Assembly (NCBI GenBank): GCA_027186245.1
Contig: CP114493.1
Coordinates: forward strand, 7,261,501 to 7,325,500
Reading direction: 5' to 3'
DNA length: 64,000 nucleotides
Source of the DNA: Coriaria nepalensis
Taxonomy: Eukaryota > Streptophyta > Magnoliopsida > Cucurbitales > Coriariaceae
Position 1 is the first letter of the stretch. Every line of letters starts with the position of its first letter. The position numbers and the translations under genes are program-made. This document shows, piece after piece, positions 59,409-64,000 of this stretch. Below the pieces are notes generated by a model. That model was not told the DNA's origin. It did no database searches and saw only the letters and a list, made by a program, of their open reading frames with translations.

Positions 59409-60733
59409 CAATAATCAACTACTCCCCTTATAACTAAGACTCAACTTCAAAACAACAATCACCCATATTTTGATCGAACGTGCTTATATAGAAGTAAGTT
59501 ATGTAAGCACGAAAACACAATTGTAAGAACATTATTAATAGTTACGACATGTCGTGCTTGAACGGAATCAAGAAAAATTACTTATTTAATAAATTAACAT
59601 TTTAATATTTTAAGCTAAAAGAGATCTGAAAGTGTACGTGTACATTCAACCGAGATTCTCGGATGACATGAAGATCATCAAATCTAAAGCATGAAAAAAG
59701 TGTAATCATGGTGGGGTCCCGCTGAAGCTTATCGATTGGTTAGTTAAATAGAAAGGTTTATTGGGGGGGAGTACATGTAAAACTGACCGCAGGTGATATT
59801 TTCTCACAGGAAAAGATGATTTATATTTAATTAGTCAGATAATTAAGTAATTAATTACAATTAAACAACATCATGCCATACCGTTCCGTTCCCGCTTTCC
59901 GAAAAGGGAAAGCGAACAACTTCCCCCAACTCGGCCGACTCGCCCACGCAGGAAAGACGAGTCGCCGATGACGAGGACGACGCCTTTTCCTCGCGCGTTC
60001 CCACTTATTATAGTTATGGACTTGAAGTTGGCTAAATTCACCGACTCTTAAAGTGTAACTTTCGGCCGATCAAGAAGAAGGGTAGTTTGGTCAAATCAAT
60101 GATGGACAACATACGAGTCATATTCGGGACTTGCAAAAAAGTCAAATAAAGTATTAAAAAGTAACCGCAAAATAATTTTTTTATTCGTTGCCTTAAACCT
60201 TGCAGTTTGCCCCATACCTTTACTTAACCCACTAATTACTAATCATATCATAAGTCCCACTGAGAATAAATTAATAAAATAAAAAATCAAAAGTTAAATT
60301 AAATAAATTAATAAATAAATCATATTTATAATAAATCTATAAATTTTAATTATATTTATAATTTATCGATATCAATAGAAATACTATAGATTATACATAT
60401 AAAAAAAATTTAAAAAAAAAAATTCAAACAAATTAAATTTCCTTTTAAGTTCTGTATTCTGATTCTTGCCTTGTTAGGTAAACGACGGTTTTGTAATCAA
60501 GAGAGTATTCAATCTTTTCCCAATTAGAATCCATAGTTTTCTAGTTGTATTCATTTTGTAATACGTTTTACAATATTGTTTCTGTTTAATCCAACTTATG
60601 AGTTAATTAAGTACACACAAAAAAACGTGTATAAAAGTAATTAAGCTTATTGCTTACTTTACTTATAAATCGCACCCGCCTTTTTCGTTTCTCATCACTC
60701 CTCTGTTTCAGTTGTGACTGCCCCACCCTGTGA

Positions 60734-60758
60734 CTCTCTCTCTCTCTCTCTCTCTCTC
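60734..60758. repeat. (CT)n microsatellite in 5' UTR
   Basis: About twelve CT units some 200 bp upstream of the ATG of the membrane-protein gene. Confidence 0.9.
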
Positions 60759-60963
60759 AAGACTCTCGTTAATTCTCATTTTCCTTGCTGTGTAAGACTA
60801 GGTGAAAGCCTGAAACGAGGAAAATGTTGATTGTGGAATAAGATAAAGGTACGTTCTGCTGCTTTTCGCGGTCGCGGTGGCGGTGGCGGTGGAGGCGCCG
60901 AATCCACGCGGCATGAGCTCGCTCTGTTTGCCGTCCATATGCTGAGACGCTCAGGTTCTGCAA

Positions 60964-63900
60964 ATGAAGCCACTTTTTGTGTTCTTGATTTTCTCGGCTT
61001 TGGGATGCTTTGTCTCGACTGTGGCTCTGCCTCAGAATGGAGCGTCTAAAGATTCTCGCAAGTTTGTTCTAGGTCTGTTCTTCATCTTATCATCTCCTTC
61101 TCTCTGTAATTCATCTTAATTTTCTTTCAATGATTTAGTATAATCTCGTATCTTCTGGTCTGTTTGGCTGTCGAGAAAAAACGAAGGAAAATCATTAGTG
61201 GTAGTTTGACGTTTGTAATTCCTGTTGCTATTCCGTTCCAAATGATCAGTGGTTATACCAGAAACAGTCTCCAATCCCGATCGTTTTCCTGAAAACGTGC
61301 ATTATTTTATTATTCTTCTGTATCAGTGTTTCTTAATTCTGTAATCAACTAGTAGTAGTGGAGAATCTAGATTTTTTTTTTCTCACTCTTTTATTTTTTC
61401 TGAAAGTACATGTTTTTGGCGTGATTAGTAGGAGAGAATATAGTTCCATGGAAGAGTTCAATTTTGGAGGCTTCACAAGCCCCTGGACCTGCAAATGCTG
61501 ACCCTCATAGCACGCTTGTTCTGGCAGCAAATCGAACCAACCGGCCTGATATTCTTCGCCGGCTTAAGCATTATCATGGTGGCTGGGACATCACTGATCG
61601 CCATTACTGGGCTGTGAGTCCTCCTACTTTTCTAGTCATCTATATTTGGTGGCATACTCGATCCATATTTATATACATAAATATATATATTCACATAATA
61701 TTATTTATACAAAAATAAGATCTCTAATACATGGTATGCACATGCTTGAAAGTGAGATCTCCATTTGGATCTTGAATAGGAAATTAGTGGCAGTTATGTT
61801 GGTGTTTCTTTATTCGTTTCTTAACCTAAAAGTTAGATTTTAAATTGAATCAGACTTTTGATCTGATAGGGTTGGCTTTTGTGAGAATTTATCTTAATTG
61901 TGGTGATTTATTGGATACTGATTATTTTTCTAATGTCTTGCAAGTACTTATCTGTATCTTGACTATCCAATCCTGCAGTCTGTTGGATTCACTGGTGCGG
62001 CCGGTTTCATTCTTTCTCTCCTTTGGTTTGTTTCCTTTGGGGTCGCCCTTGTCATTTACTACTGCTGTGGATGGAGGATGAACAATAAAGAAGTAGAGTC
62101 GCAACGATTACAAAAGATTTACCTTATATTGCTTATTGTTTTCACATGCTCTGCCATGTAATTTTCCACACCCCTTTCTCTATTCAACTTTTGTGTTTAC
62201 TCATAGTTTTGTTTAGTCCTTCCGACTTCTACGGATTTATCACCTGGTCACTATAGCTAATACCAATTCCCAATGGACCTTTCTATTGCTCAGGATCGGG
62301 TGTATACTACTTTCTGTTGGGCAAGATGAATTTCACTATGAAGCATTGCATACGCTTGATTATGTGGTGAATCAGTCAGACTACACGGTAGAGATCCTGA
62401 GGAACGTCACGGAATATCTATCCCTTGCAAAGACCATTAGCGTTGCCCAAGTTTTCATTCCATCTGATGTAATGGGTGATATAGACAAGTTGAACATAGA
62501 TTTGAACACAGCGGCCAATACAGTGATGGAAAAGACGAGTGAAAATTCACGCAAAGCGGAGAAAGTTTTCAATGCTGTGTACGTATGTAATAACTCTCTT
62601 GATCCCAGATTCAATAGCATGACATTCATGTCCTGCTTGTGGGTGTTTTTATATGCTGACATGGACTCACTTTTGCAGGCGTTCAGCTTTGATAACTGTG
62701 GCAGCAATCATGCTTCTCCTCTCTGTAATTGGCCTTGGTATGTACTCGTGAAAAGTTAATTTATTGGTCTCGTCTGTTACTAGACTCCACTATTCTGACT
62801 TACTGGTTGATTTTTCTTTTCTACAGTGTTAACTATCCTTGGCCATCGTCATGCAATTCACATGTAAATTGTCTTTTGTACTTATGATTGATGTCTCTAC
62901 TTGCTCAAAGGCTTTTCTTATTGAGGTCTTTGACAGTACCCTTAAAATGTTCCAGATTTGTAATAAGCGGATGGCTACTTGTGGCAATCACATTTCTTCT
63001 TTGTGGAATGTTCATCATCCTTGACAAGTAACCAGCTAATTCTTAATCGAATTATTCTATTCTCTTGGTTAGAATATTAGCAACATTATGTCAAGTAACT
63101 TTTTTTTTTTTTCCTTTTAATGCTTCAGTGTGGTGTCTGACGCATGTATGGCCATGGAAGAATGGGTGGAAAATCCCCAAGCAGAAACAGCTCTAAGCGA
63201 CATTCTTCCTTGTGTCGACCAAAGCACAACAAACCGAACACTTACTCAGAGTAAAACAATCATCAACGATATAGTAAATGTTGTAGATCAATTTGTATAT
63301 AATTATGCCAATTCCAATCCATCCCAAGGCAATCCCCACTATTACAACCAATCTGGACCTCCAATGCCAGCCCTGTGCTACCCCTTCGACTCTCAGCTTC
63401 AAGATAATCGCTGTGGAGATCTTGAGGTGTCCATTCAGAACGCATCCATGGTATAAACTATATGGCTGTGTACCTTCCCCCCCCCCCCCCCTCCCCCCTG
63501 TAACAGTCTATAACGGATCCATATTTATCAAATTTTATGTTGTAAATTCTCAGGTCTGGCAGAGTTTTGTGTGTGAAGTATCAGAATCTGGAATCTGCAC
63601 CAGTGTGGGGAGAGTGACCCCAGACATTTACGGGCAGTTAACGGCAGCAGCTAATGAAAGCTATGCGCTTCAGCACTATGCCCCACCATTACTCAGCCTT
63701 CAGAATTGCGATTTTGTCCGTGACACATTCCAGAACATCACTGCTCGGTATTGTCCTCCTTTGAACCGTCACCTGAAGGTAGTGAATGCAGGACTGGGTA
63801 TGATCTCTGTTGGGGTATTGCTCTGTCTCGTTCTCTGGGTACTATATGCAAACCACCCCCGAAGGGAGGAAGCGTTTGTGAACCTGTTGTTTCCGGGAAA

Positions 63901-63970
63901 ATATGGTAAAGGTTACAAAAAGTTTTCTACATCTATAGCTAAAATGATGAGATCGTCATCAAATGTCTAG
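60964..63970 (+). CDS. polytopic plasma-membrane-type protein of the At2g12400 family, function unknown
   Basis: Nine exons: 60964-61072, 61432-61613, 61979-62157, 62294-62578, 62679-62737, 62827-62863, 62956-63027, 63129-63450 and 63554-63970. They encode 553 residues, and all introns are GT-AG. Exon 6 is only 37 nt. A signal peptide (about 1-25, PLFVFLIFSALGCFVST) precedes a luminal segment. TM helices are near 98-128 (GFILSLLWFVSFGVALVIYY), 139-160 (IYLILLIVFTCSAMIGCILL), two adjoining helices encoded by exons 5-7 (ITVAAIMLLLSVIGLVLTIL; WLLVAITFLLCGMFIIL) and one near the C-terminus (VGVLLCLVLWVLYA). Two extracellular loops carry many N-glycosylation sequons (NQS, NRT, NAS, NES, NIT) and several Cys. 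The layout recalls the plant transmembrane family of At2g12400 and At2g25270. A tweety-like channel topology is only a resemblance. Intron 8 contains a 15-C run. Confidence 0.88.
63477..63491. repeat. poly-C tract (15 C) in intron 8
   Basis: Fifteen C, then T and six more C, starting 27 nt downstream of the intron 8 donor (63451). Confidence 0.9.
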
Positions 63971-64000
63971 TTCAGTTTAGGGAAGTATAGTATAGTATAT

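Larger units (their letters stand above)
58291..60963. other. intergenic; membrane-protein gene promoter and 5' UTR
   Basis: AT-rich except for a GC-rich patch (about 59885-60000) containing CGACTCG/CGAGTCG inverted copies. (AT)n lies at 59381-59408 and (CT)n at 60734-60758, the latter within the probable 5' UTR of the following gene. Short frames around 60770-61049 arise from a GGTGGCGGT repeat in the leader and are not credible. Confidence 0.45.

Noticed and set aside
60769..61049. Frames containing poly-Gly, poly-Pro or poly-Arg
   Set aside because: Caused by a GGTGGCGGT repeat in the 5' leader; the true start is the ATG at 60964 in another frame.

Overview
This is a stretch of a flowering-plant (eudicot-type) nuclear chromosome. 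Coding regions are split by short spliceosomal introns, intergenic DNA is very AT-rich with many poly-A/T runs and microsatellites, and every recognisable protein belongs to a plant family (R2R3-MYB, HIPP, PADRE, U-box/ARM, DUF26, dirigent, PILS, ABCG). I cannot name the species. I see no operon, CRISPR array, tRNA, rRNA or convincing organelle-derived block.

Layout. 1-134 holds the probable last exon of a plus-strand gene, convergent with a two-exon PADRE/DUF4228 gene (minus, 631-1831). A 1,054-bp Mutator-like element with a perfect 9-bp target duplication (4497-5550) lies just beyond the 3' end of a four-exon PUB10/11-type U-box E3 ligase gene (minus, 5827-8903). From 9.9 to 14 kb there is a 5'-truncated LINE and AT-rich DNA, then a two-exon R2R3-MYB repressor gene with an EAR motif (minus, 14055-14828). 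From 15 to 24 kb is a transposon graveyard: LINE fragments on both strands, an internally deleted Copia element and an inverted Copia fragment. Two tandem intronless DUF26 secretory-protein genes follow (minus, 24694-25542 and 25996-26817). More LINE remnants, facing each other, lie at 28.2-30.3 kb.

The second half is richer in genes. It holds a three-exon heavy-metal-associated isoprenylated protein gene (HIPP; minus, 33385-34516), a four-exon GT14-family glycosyltransferase gene (minus, 38020-40487), a 767-bp foldback element (41328-42094), an eleven-exon ABCG7-type half-transporter gene (plus, 42954-46649), an intronless PILS2-type auxin carrier gene (plus, 47787-49166), an intronless ribose-5-phosphate isomerase gene (plus, 51790-52638), a dirigent locus with one intact gene (plus, 56376-56957) and three decayed relics, and a nine-exon polytopic membrane-protein gene (plus, 60964-63970).

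The genes are independent neighbours, each with its own presumed promoter, and not one pathway. All multi-exon models were assembled by hand from splice signals and reading phase, and each closes in frame. No previously undescribed system stands out. The best leads are two GC-AG introns in unrelated genes, a MYB with a missing conserved R2 cysteine and a one-residue contraction at the end of R3, two non-autonomous DNA transposons with visible target duplications, local duplication and decay of dirigent genes, and a small perfect nested hairpin at 32982-33046.
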